DNA of 64,000 bases from the NCBI GenBank assembly GCA_965263105.1, contig CBDHGL010000003.1, forward strand, positions 3,162,001 through 3,226,000. The letters are read 5' to 3'. Shown piece by piece: positions 17,301-24,809 of this stretch; within the stretch, counting starts at the first letter, position 1, and every line of letters starts with the position of its first letter. The notes under the pieces are model-generated. The model was given only the letters and a program-made list of their open reading frames with translations, did no database searches and was not told the DNA's origin. This stretch comes from JBCCTX01 sp965263105 (GTDB taxonomy: Bacteria; Bacteroidota; Bacteroidia; J057). The translations under genes were made by a program, and so were the position numbers.

Positions 17301-20300
17301 GATTGCTTCCTGACGACAATGGAATTGGAGGAGCTGCTCCTTTTAAAACCATTTCAGATAGTTTGAAAGCAATTGGAACGCCATATGTAATGCTTTCTTC
17401 AGGAGACAACTTCTTGGCCGGTAAGGCATTCGAAGCAGGCTTGAATCGTGCAGAAGGATTGCCTCTATACGATGCAGTTGTATTGGATTCCCTTGGATAC
17501 GATGCCATTTGTATCGGCAACCACGACTTCGATTTTGGCCCTGATATTCTAGCCCAACTGATTGGGGACTTCGCCACTACCATGCCTCCTTACTTGAGTG
17601 CCAACATGGACGTCTCGGGAGAGCCTGCCCTAGCAGAGTTAGCCGCAGATGGCCGGATCGCCAAGACTACCATTGTAGATCTCGAAGGAGAGAAAGTAGG
17701 TATTGTAGGTCTTATCACCCCATTACTTGCCAATATTTCCAGCCCAAGAAATGTTGCTGTAAGCGATATGGTGTTAGAGATTGCTCAACAAGAGGTTGAT
17801 GCAATGACTGCCATTGGGATCAACAAAATCATTGTGATTAGCCACCTACAGTCCATTCAGAATGAAATTGATCTGGCTGGAGAACTCCGCGATGTGGATG
17901 TAATTATCGCTGGTGGGGGAGATGAATTACTGACCAATGATTCTACAGATGTTATAGAAGGACTAGAAATTTTTGGTTCCTATCCCTTAGAAGTTGCAAA
18001 TGCGAATGGGGATACGACTTATATAGTTACTACTCCTGGTGAGTATCGTTTTGTGGGTAACCTGGTGGTCAACTTTGATGAAGCAGGTAAGGTAACTTCC
18101 ATTGGGGAAGAATCTGATCCTATCCTCGTACAAGGAGCCGCTGCTGATGCTGGACTTCAGTCTACTGTAATCGATTCCATCATCGCATACAATGCCTTCC
18201 TGGAGGCCAACATTATTGCTTCCACAGAAGTGGATCTGGATGGTACCAGAAATAGTGTCAGAACCATTGAGACCAATGAAGGTAACCTGATTACAGATGC
18301 CTATGTGTGGCTGGTAGAAAGAGATGCGGAAGAACTCGGACTCGATTCTGATATTCCCATTGTAGCCATGACCAATGGAGGGGGTATCCGAAACAATAAC
18401 ATCATCGAAGCGGGAAGTGACATTTCTGAAGGTACTACCTTTGATATGTTGCCATTTGACAACATCATTTCGGTGGTCAACCCATTGACACCTATCCAAT
18501 TGAAGTCTGCATTAGAGAATTCTGTATCGAGTGTTGAAACCGGATCAGGAAGATTCTCTCAAATATCTGGCTTTTCCTTTGTGTGGGATACAACAGGAGT
18601 TCCTGGAGAGCGCAGGGTAATTAGTGCAACCTTGAATGATGGAACCAAAATCATCGATGACTACCTACCCCTACAAGGTGCTCCTAGTGTATACGTGGTT
18701 ACTAATAGTTTTGTAGCTAGAGGAGGAGATAGTTATGACGAGTTTCCCGAAGCTGGTTTCCAAAATATTGGACTTTCATACAGACAAGCCTTATTTGACT
18801 ACCTGGTCGCTGCTGACGGTGTCAATGCGGTAATAACAGAAGAAGATTACCCTGCAGGGGGGGAAGGCAGAATAGTGAGAAGTGGTCCTGTGGATGCCGG
18901 ATCATTTGCCCTCCGCATTATCCACAACAACGATGGAGAGTCAAAATTAACTCCTAACGACGGTTTCGGTGGAGCAGCAAATTTCTTGACTATTACAGAT
19001 AGCCTGAAGGCTACCTCATTGTCGGAAATCACCCTCTCTTCTGGGGACAATTTCCTAGCAGGAACTGCTTTTGCAGCTTCTCTTGCAAGAGATACGACAC
19101 TTCCTTTCTACGATGCCGTAGTACTGGATTCTATTGGGTATGATGCCATCTGTATCGGTAACCACGACTTTGACTTTGGCCCAGAATTATTGGCTGATTT
19201 CATCAATGACTTTGTTACCACTCAGCCTCCCTATCTGAGTGCCAACCTGGACTTTTCTGGAGAACCTAGTCTTGACGCCTTGGTAACTGCTGGGAGAATC
19301 GCCCCCAGAACCATTGTTGAGGTGGATGGAGAGCAAATTGGGGTTATTGGTCTTATAACGGAATCTCTGCCAACTGTCTCAAGCCCTGGTAATGTAGCGG
19401 TTGATTCTGCCTTGATGGAAATAGCTCAGGCACAGATAGATGCATTAATTGGAGAAGGGGTCAATAAGATCATTTTGATTAGTCATCTACAAAGTATCCA
19501 AAATGAGATCAGTTTGGTTTCTGAGCTCAGCGGGGTAGATATCGTCATTGCTGGCGGAGGGGATGAGTTATTGACCAATGATACTACCGAAATTGTTCCT
19601 GGTCAGCCAGTATTTGGAGAGTATCCATTGACGGCTACGGATGCGGATAACAACACTGTCTATATAGTAACCACCCCTGGAGAATACCAATATGTAGGAA
19701 ACCTCATGGTGAATTTCGATTCTACTGGAGCCGTTTCCTTTATCGCAGATGGGAGTAACCCCATTCTTGTGCGCGATGGAAATCCAGATTCGGCACTGGT
19801 CGCTACGGTAATCGATTCCGTTGTTGCCTACGAGGATATTCTGGATCAAAACATCATCGCTGTTACAGAGGTAGACCTGGATGGTAGAAGGACTAGTGTT
19901 AGGTCAATAGAAACTAATGAAGGAAACATGATCGCTGATGCCTTCTTGTGGGTTGCTAAAAAGGAGGGTGAGGCATTAGATTTAGATGCTAGTATTCCTA
20001 TTGTGGCCATCCAAAATGGCGGAGGGATTCGGAACAATAATATCATTGAAGCGGGAAGTGATATTTCTGAAGGTTCCACTTTTGATATGTTACCCTTCCC
20101 CAACTTCGTTTCAATTGTCAATCCTATTAGTCCAGAAGAATTCAAGTCTGTTATGGAAAACGCCGTTTCCCAAATTGAATTTGGTGCGGGCCGTTTTGCT
20201 CAGATTGCAGGGTTCAAAATGGTATACAACCCTTCAGGAGAGCCTGGTGTATCGCGGGTACTCTCATTGATGCTCGAAGAAGATAGTACAATGATTGTGG

Positions 20301-20821
20301 AGGAAGGAACTGTTGTGGATGGAGCACCTAGTGTATATGTTGTAACCAATAGCTTTACAGCTGCCGGTGGAGATGATTTCGATGAGTTTAGCGAAGCAGG
20401 TTCTTCTTTCTTAGCTCCGTCCTACCAGCGAGCCCTGTTTGATTACTTAATCGCAGAAGATGGGGTAAATGGAGTGATAACGGAAGAGCAGTATCCAGCT
20501 GGAGGGGAAGGGCGTATCACAACGATGGATATTCCCACCTCTAGACAAGATCAGCTGAATTTACATGCGTATAACTTCAAAGTTTATCCTAATCCATTCT
20601 CGGAAAAACTTGCTATCAGCTATGAATTGGTGCACAACCAAAAGGTTCGTATCCAGTTGCTAGACATGATGGGAAGAACAGTTAGCACCTTGGTGAATGA
20701 TGTTCAATCAAGTGGCTCTAAGCATTTGGAGATTCGACAAAGTGAGCTTGCTGCAGGGGTATACCTGCTTCAAATTCAAATTGGAGATCGATTGAACTCC
20801 CTTAGTCTTTTGAAGAAATAA
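14387..20821 (+). CDS. Giant T9SS-secreted protein: choice-of-anchor I/phytase-like domain plus two tandem 5'-nucleotidase-type domains
   Basis: A 2144-residue exported protein. Signal peptide 1-19 (cut after LLSAQ); choice-of-anchor I beta-propeller-like region in two halves (about 20-280 and 680-955) split by an esterase-like/phytase-type insert (about 285-680, from VKVSGFSGLFF to INDND); two copies of metallophosphatase plus 5'-nucleotidase C domain (about 961-1500 and 1509-2040); and a T9SS type A sorting domain from F2064 (KVYPNPF to the end). Each nucleotidase copy has SSGDNF and GNHDFDFGP, but the usual D-x-H is D-G-E (D968/E970; D1516/E1518) and the usual GH-x-H is GGGDELL. It likely hydrolyses phosphate esters or nucleotides at the cell surface (inference). 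A terminator follows. Confidence 0.85.
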   Translation: MKKLFPLLLAIFTSSLLSAQNVFDLNVLGSYQSGIFDEGAAEIVAYDPGSQRLFTTNADANNVTIISIADPANPDSVGSIDMSPYGAGLTSLKVVNGIVAVASEADSVAGNGSLTFFNAADGSFVNSVEVGVLPDMVQVNAAGTKVLTANEGQPSDDYTVDPEGSVSIVDISGGAASATVTTITFDSFNDKKAALMNRGIRIFGPGATVAQDLEPEYITVAPNDSIAYVVCQENNAFAVININTGSLLDILALGYKDHYAGQPVLEEFFLNELIDLPSLGTPVGQEDDVKVSGFSGLFFDAANSSSSEYVFYVIPDRGPNEGTVSGSAAGTSQNLRPFKIPDYQARIVKFTMNPSTKEISFNEDDQIFLTQGENTPISGRGNIPGFDEVPVALELDTAVADVVVDGRGFNFLDYDPFGGDFEGILRDANGDFWMCDEYRPAIYHFDASGVMVDRFVPEGTSMLGDSAQEAGFYGTETLPAVYAKRRANRGFEALALDTDEGILYAFIQSPIENPDRASVRNMSDVIRILGVDPATGEPVSEYVYLLERNRDAGLGNRVDKMGDAVYVGNGRFMVLERDSGLPGDNTSQKYVFEIDLKYATNILGTDLANKMESTGPEDKTLEMMTADDLAAAEIAPVYKRKVLNLPSIGYLPSDKPEGLAVLPDGSLAVINDNDFGLAGAGVTDDISLGIISFDGANGFDASNRSDGIDIRPRPTLGMFQPDAIASYEVDGLTYIVTANEGDSREYEDEPGFVEDTRVEDLTLDTLEFPNAAALQAEENLGRLKTTDASGDLDGDGDFDRIFSYGARSFAIFDQFGNLVFDSGDDFEQITAALEPLNFNSTNDENDSRKNRSDDKGVEPEAINIVERDGQVYALIGFERMGGIIIYNITDPTNPEYLSYINNRDFSADAETPAVGDLGIEDIIYIDAEDSPNGSPLVVTANEVSGSVTVFGTAFEKQPLSLRVIHNNDGESRLLPDDNGIGGAAPFKTISDSLKAIGTPYVMLSSGDNFLAGKAFEAGLNRAEGLPLYDAVVLDSLGYDAICIGNHDFDFGPDILAQLIGDFATTMPPYLSANMDVSGEPALAELAADGRIAKTTIVDLEGEKVGIVGLITPLLANISSPRNVAVSDMVLEIAQQEVDAMTAIGINKIIVISHLQSIQNEIDLAGELRDVDVIIAGGGDELLTNDSTDVIEGLEIFGSYPLEVANANGDTTYIVTTPGEYRFVGNLVVNFDEAGKVTSIGEESDPILVQGAAADAGLQSTVIDSIIAYNAFLEANIIASTEVDLDGTRNSVRTIETNEGNLITDAYVWLVERDAEELGLDSDIPIVAMTNGGGIRNNNIIEAGSDISEGTTFDMLPFDNIISVVNPLTPIQLKSALENSVSSVETGSGRFSQISGFSFVWDTTGVPGERRVISATLNDGTKIIDDYLPLQGAPSVYVVTNSFVARGGDSYDEFPEAGFQNIGLSYRQALFDYLVAADGVNAVITEEDYPAGGEGRIVRSGPVDAGSFALRIIHNNDGESKLTPNDGFGGAANFLTITDSLKATSLSEITLSSGDNFLAGTAFAASLARDTTLPFYDAVVLDSIGYDAICIGNHDFDFGPELLADFINDFVTTQPPYLSANLDFSGEPSLDALVTAGRIAPRTIVEVDGEQIGVIGLITESLPTVSSPGNVAVDSALMEIAQAQIDALIGEGVNKIILISHLQSIQNEISLVSELSGVDIVIAGGGDELLTNDTTEIVPGQPVFGEYPLTATDADNNTVYIVTTPGEYQYVGNLMVNFDSTGAVSFIADGSNPILVRDGNPDSALVATVIDSVVAYEDILDQNIIAVTEVDLDGRRTSVRSIETNEGNMIADAFLWVAKKEGEALDLDASIPIVAIQNGGGIRNNNIIEAGSDISEGSTFDMLPFPNFVSIVNPISPEEFKSVMENAVSQIEFGAGRFAQIAGFKMVYNPSGEPGVSRVLSLMLEEDSTMIVEEGTVVDGAPSVYVVTNSFTAAGGDDFDEFSEAGSSFLAPSYQRALFDYLIAEDGVNGVITEEQYPAGGEGRITTMDIPTSRQDQLNLHAYNFKVYPNPFSEKLAISYELVHNQKVRIQLLDMMGRTVSTLVNDVQSSGSKHLEIRQSELAAGVYLLQIQIGDRLNSLSLLKK
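17267..20530 (+). repeat. Tandem duplication of a nucleotidase module inside the giant gene
   Basis: The segment 17267 to about 18890 and the segment 18911 to about 20530 encode two full copies of the same roughly 540-residue module. Shared landmarks are HNNDGES, SSGDNFLAG, GNHDFDFGP, ISHLQSIQNEI, AGGGDELLTND, NGGGIRNNNIIEAGSDISEG and PAGGEGRI. Many stretches are identical in protein, with more difference in DNA than the four-copy array at 33.8-39.2 kb. Confidence 0.85.
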
Positions 20822-20840
20822 TTAATAACAAACTTTAAAA

Positions 20841-20875
20841 AAAGAGGTTGTCTACTCGTAGTCAACCTCTTTTTT
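20841..20875 (+). terminator. Terminator after the giant phosphoesterase-type gene
   Basis: A 10-bp stem (20841-20850 with 20863-20872) continues inward by CTAC/GTAG and ends in a run of T. Preceding A residues allow weak function on the other strand too. Confidence 0.8.
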
Positions 20876-21003
20876 CATTTACCGTGTAAACCGAAAAAGG
20901 AATAATTTTTATTATTATATAAAAATCAATATATTAAAATCGCAATATAAAAAAATGGAAATACTTGTCTAAGTATTTGTAAGACGTAAAGGCAGATTTT
21001 ATA

Positions 21004-21765
21004 GTGAAGGAAACAATACGATTGGAATCTGAATTCGAAAAAGCTGAAGAAATTCCAGCTGAAAAGATTGAATTACTTGCCGCAGAAATACAAAAATTAA
21101 AAAAGAGGGAAGAGGATATCATCTACAAAATATCTCATGACCTACAACAACCCATCACAACTATGATTGGGTACTTAGGCTTGGTTGAGAGGAGATATGG
21201 GGAATCTTTCGATGAGAAGGGGAAGAAGTTTTTGGAGAATATCCGTCTATCATCAGAAAAACTGTCTGGTGTCCTAAAGAGTCTTTTGGAATTCTCTAGA
21301 ATTGGGAAATTTGGGGAATTGGAGTTGGTGGATTGCAATCAGGTTGTAAATGACATGTGGAGAGAGCTCAAAACAGATCCCATTTCGGCCACTGCCGAGT
21401 TGGAATGTGGAGAACTCCCCACTATCATGGCCAACTCTTATGATATTTACATGCTCTTCTTTCATCTGGTGAAAAATGGTATTTTATATCAAAAGGCTGG
21501 ATCAGTTCCCAAGATAGTAATCCGGAGCAAAGAGATTGAGCAGGGCTGGCGTATTGAAGTTGAAGATAATGGGTTGGGAATCCCCGAAGAGTTTCAAGAG
21601 AAGGTATTCGAGCTTTTATATAGGCTTCATGGCCATTCAGATTATCCAGGATCTGGTGTAGGTCTTGCATTATGTGAAAAAATTGTTGAAAATTTGGGCG
21701 GGAAAATTGGATGTAAATCAGTGGAAGGAAAAGGCTCCTGTTTTAATTTTACCCTTCTCTCCTGA
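21004..21765 (+). CDS. Soluble sensor-less histidine kinase
   Basis: A 253-residue histidine kinase with GTG start. After about 35 coiled-coil residues comes the HisKA box with phosphoacceptor H45 (KISHDLQQPIT), then the HATPase domain: N box HLVKNGILYQ, G1 box VEDNGLGIP, F box VFELLYRLHG, and G2 box GSGVGLALCEKIVE. There is no membrane helix or PAS/GAF sensor domain, so its input must come from another protein or from the coiled coil. The N box reads KNGILY rather than NAIKY. A single-domain response regulator follows after 39 bp, which is its likely partner. Confidence 0.87.
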   Translation: MKETIRLESEFEKAEEIPAEKIELLAAEIQKLKKREEDIIYKISHDLQQPITTMIGYLGLVERRYGESFDEKGKKFLENIRLSSEKLSGVLKSLLEFSRIGKFGELELVDCNQVVNDMWRELKTDPISATAELECGELPTIMANSYDIYMLFFHLVKNGILYQKAGSVPKIVIRSKEIEQGWRIEVEDNGLGIPEEFQEKVFELLYRLHGHSDYPGSGVGLALCEKIVENLGGKIGCKSVEGKGSCFNFTLLS

Positions 21766-21804
21766 TGGCAATTTCCTAAAGTCTACTATTGAGAAGGTGA
21801 TGAA

Positions 21805-22209
21805 ATGGGAGATTTTATAAAAAGAATTTTATTAATCGATGATGATGAGCCCACTATGGTTCTCAATAAGATGGTTATTGAAGAAGCTGGTGGGATTGAT
21901 TTTGTCCATACCGCAGCGACAGGAAATCAGGCCCTATCTTTCTTGTGCGATCATGAGCTTGCTTCTCCTTCCCCTCGAATTGACTTGATTTTATTGGATT
22001 TAAATATGCCCGTAATGGATGGGTATGAGTTCTTGACCAGGTACCAAGACCTGCCGGAGGAGCGAAAGGCTAAGGTTATAATCGTTATGCTAACAACTTT
22101 TATCAACAAGGAGAAAGAAGAGCTACTCCGGAATTTAGGAACTGATGGATTTAAGCAAAAACCCCTTTCTGAAGAAATCCTTACAGATATTCAGAGAGAA
22201 TTTTTTTAA
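21805..22209 (+). CDS. Single-domain response regulator
   Basis: A 134-residue CheY-like receiver with no output domain. Residues: acidic pocket DDDE at 12-15, phosphoacceptor D65 in LILLDLNMP, switch T97 in VMLTTF and conserved K119 in KQKPL. It is adjacent to the kinase gene and probably phosphorylated by H45 of that kinase. Such regulators act by protein contact. The ctlX gene follows 33 bp later, but co-transcription is not proven. Confidence 0.9.
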   Translation: MGDFIKRILLIDDDEPTMVLNKMVIEEAGGIDFVHTAATGNQALSFLCDHELASPSPRIDLILLDLNMPVMDGYEFLTRYQDLPEERKAKVIIVMLTTFINKEKEELLRNLGTDGFKQKPLSEEILTDIQREFF

Positions 22210-22241
22210 TTAGTCCTTTATTTTCACGTCAGTACCTGTAA

Positions 22242-23159
22242 ATGTATATAGCTTCAGAAGTGTTGATGATACGGCCGGCAAATTTTGGCTTTAACCCCCA
22301 AACCAGCGCCGACAACAAGTTTCATAATAGAACACAAGTTGGTATCATTAATGCCCCCCAGGAAAAGGCATTAAAGGAGTTTGATCAAATGGTCCAGGTC
22401 CTTCAGGCAGTTGGAATTCGTGTTCATGTATTTGAAGATTCCCCTGAGCCGATTAAGTATGATGCCATTTTCTCCAATAATTGGATTAGTTTTCACCCTT
22501 CTGGAGAAATCATCCAGTATCCCTTATATGCTCAAAATCGTAGGGTAGAACGAAGAATGGATATTGTGCAGTACTTTCTGGATTTAAACCCTGCCTATAC
22601 CTTTGTGGACCTCTCGGAGTATGAAAAAGTGGGGGTATATCTAGAAAGTACAGGGAGTATGGTCTTTGACCGAAGGAACCGAAAAGCCTATGCTTGTGAA
22701 TCTCTTAGAACTCATCCGGGTTTTTTTGAACGATACTGCCAATACTTTGCTTGGGAGCCCGTTGTATTCCAGGCATATGACAAGAGCAAGGAGCCCATTT
22801 ATCACACCAACGTGATGATGGCACTTGGGGACAAATTTGCTATTATTTGCCCTGAGGTTATATCGGAAAAGCAGCGGGCAGATCTCATAGATCAAATTGA
22901 AGCAGATGGGAGAACTTGTATTCGGGTAAATGAAAATCAAATGGGCGAATTCGCCTGTAATGTGCTCGAATTAGAAAACGATTTGGGAGATTCCTACCTT
23001 GTCTTATCAAAAAGAGCCCTAAATTCACTTTCCAGTTCACAAAAAGCCCAATTGGAAAGTTTTTCCGAATTACTACCTGTCTCCTTAGATTGTATAGAGG
23101 TAGTAGGAGGGGGAGGAGCCAGGTGTATGCTTACAGAAGTTTTCTCAATTCAACCTTAG
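22242..23159 (+). CDS. ctlX: Citrulline utilisation hydrolase CtlX-like
   Basis: A 305-residue guanidino-group-modifying enzyme. The opening VLMIRPANFGFNPQT with DNKFHNR, the ESTGSMVFDR loop (substrate-binding acidic residues near 135-143), H188 in IYHTNVMMALG and C295 in GGGGARCMLTE give the Cys-His-acid arrangement of this superfamily. The family is linked with citrulline or arginine catabolism and is often beside arginine-related genes. The ATG at 22242 includes the residues before MIRP that homologues also carry. A longer paralogue follows after 9 bp, so the two are likely co-transcribed. Confidence 0.85.
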   Translation: MYIASEVLMIRPANFGFNPQTSADNKFHNRTQVGIINAPQEKALKEFDQMVQVLQAVGIRVHVFEDSPEPIKYDAIFSNNWISFHPSGEIIQYPLYAQNRRVERRMDIVQYFLDLNPAYTFVDLSEYEKVGVYLESTGSMVFDRRNRKAYACESLRTHPGFFERYCQYFAWEPVVFQAYDKSKEPIYHTNVMMALGDKFAIICPEVISEKQRADLIDQIEADGRTCIRVNENQMGEFACNVLELENDLGDSYLVLSKRALNSLSSSQKAQLESFSELLPVSLDCIEVVGGGGARCMLTEVFSIQP

Positions 23160-23168
23160 AATCATTAC

Positions 23169-24623
23169 ATGAAACCCAGGATTACTAGCGAATTTAAGCC
23201 TTTAAAGAAGGTGATGATACACACCCCGGGTGCTGAGCACCAGCAATTAATTCCTTGGGAAGGTGATCATCCCCTGATGGGGCCTGATCCCCATACCTAT
23301 TCCGAATTAAGTAGAGACCACGGATGGCTTAAGCAATATATTAGCAAGGAAATTGGGGAGGAAAACGTATGGGAGTTGACCCAACTATTGGAAGAAGTCT
23401 TTGCCCCTGAAGACTATCATCACCGATTTAAGGTATTACAAGATACCCTTCATAGAAAGGCTGATACTTATATTGATCACCTCCAATCCCGCGGCTTACG
23501 CCTCAGAGACTATGACCCAACTGAACTAGTCAAAGACCTCATACAGGGGTATCCCAGGACGCTGACCTTAAATAATGGAAGGCTGCCCAAAATTGTAATT
23601 CCTCCCCAAAGAGAAGCTATGTGGATTCGAGATCCGGTAGCGGTTACCCCCTTGGGTATAGTAATTGGATCCATGGCTTCTAGCCGAAGAACTATGGAGC
23701 CTTCCCTATTGAGGACGGTGTTTAAGTTCCATCCGATGTTCGATCCCGACAGTATTTTCCTGGATATGTTGGCCTTCCAGCGAAAAATGGAAGATGATGA
23801 TACCTATTGTGGATTCATAGAAAAGTATTTGTTTGAAGGAAGTAATGTAATTGTGATCAGCGAAGATACTCTGGCTATAGGGGTAGGGCAAACAGACTTT
23901 TTTTACAACCGACGGACCACCAGACAGGGATTTCAACTCTTTGTCAAGAAGATTTTTGAGGCAGATAAAGAAAAAAAGCTAGCCCGCATCTATATGGTAA
24001 ATTTCCCAGACTTAAAGGGGTTTTTACACGTGGATACGGTATTTAATATGATGGGCCCCAAAAGTGCGTTGGTCATGCCCTATATTTTTGGGTATCCGAC
24101 CCCCACTTCTCATTTTTCCGCCAAAGAGGTTCTTCAGCATTTCGTCCGCTGGCTAAGAGACACCATTGGCATCAATCGTACCGATCTCAGTAGAATTCCT
24201 ACTGCAGAGGATTTCGAACACGCTGGGAAAGTAGAAGTGTACGATCGAGACTATATCGATAAACTGGGGAAAGTGGAAAGGTTGCCTCAACCCTCCCGAT
24301 ATTTTCTAGACCAATTAGTAGAGGATGGATGGCTTGATTTGGATCGGGTAATTTGGGTAGGAGGAGAGCCAGATGACTATCCTTCGCCCTATGAACACTT
24401 GAAGGTGGCACTTTTCGACCAGGCAAATATGGCGGGAAGTATTTTCAACACCCAGCCCTTCCACACTATTGCCTACCATAGAAATCCTACGACTACTTCT
24501 ACCATGCAAGCAAAAATGGAGCAATTTTCTGATAATGCCCATTTGGAACTCATGTCTTCAAATGAAATTCGAACGGACGATGGGGGCCCGAGAGGATTAG
24601 TCTTACCCCTATTAAGAGAATAA
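23169..24623 (+). CDS. Arginine deiminase/amidinotransferase-like protein lacking the catalytic Cys
   Basis: A 484-residue member of the guanidino-group-modifying superfamily, larger than CtlX and built like arginine deiminase. MIRDPVAV-like (about 152-158), EGSN at 223-226 (the usual EGGD), FLHVDTVFNMM with H287 (deiminase MHLDTVF), and a C-terminal GGPR segment are recognisable. The residue after GGPR that is normally the nucleophilic Cys (GGPRC/GGPHC) is Gly here (GGPRGLVLPLL, about G476). A deiminase without this Cys would be inactive, so the protein may be regulatory, a partner of CtlX, or use another chemistry. The DNA at 24588-24605 shows no Cys codon. No frame interruption is seen. 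Confidence 0.75.
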   Translation: MKPRITSEFKPLKKVMIHTPGAEHQQLIPWEGDHPLMGPDPHTYSELSRDHGWLKQYISKEIGEENVWELTQLLEEVFAPEDYHHRFKVLQDTLHRKADTYIDHLQSRGLRLRDYDPTELVKDLIQGYPRTLTLNNGRLPKIVIPPQREAMWIRDPVAVTPLGIVIGSMASSRRTMEPSLLRTVFKFHPMFDPDSIFLDMLAFQRKMEDDDTYCGFIEKYLFEGSNVIVISEDTLAIGVGQTDFFYNRRTTRQGFQLFVKKIFEADKEKKLARIYMVNFPDLKGFLHVDTVFNMMGPKSALVMPYIFGYPTPTSHFSAKEVLQHFVRWLRDTIGINRTDLSRIPTAEDFEHAGKVEVYDRDYIDKLGKVERLPQPSRYFLDQLVEDGWLDLDRVIWVGGEPDDYPSPYEHLKVALFDQANMAGSIFNTQPFHTIAYHRNPTTTSTMQAKMEQFSDNAHLELMSSNEIRTDDGGPRGLVLPLLRE

Positions 24624-24746
24624 GGGAGAGGCTATCTCAAAAATCATTTAGCACGAAAAATTGTTGAAAACCTTCAAGTTTAAGGCTCCTCTGAAAAAGT
24701 TGGATTTTTTCAAAATTAAGCCCGAATTCTATCATTTCGATAAATG

Positions 24747-24779
24747 AAAAAAGAGGAAGTCGACTTTTGAGACTTCCTC
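24747..24779 (-). terminator. Terminator of the EF-G-like gene
   Basis: A 9-bp perfect stem (24753-24761 with 24771-24779) around a 9-base loop, with a run of A just before it on the plus strand (T run when read on the minus strand). It lies 31 bp past the stop of the minus-strand EF-G gene. Confidence 0.75.
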
Positions 24780-24809
24780 ACCATCTTAACCTTCTTACTT
24801 TTCTTGATC

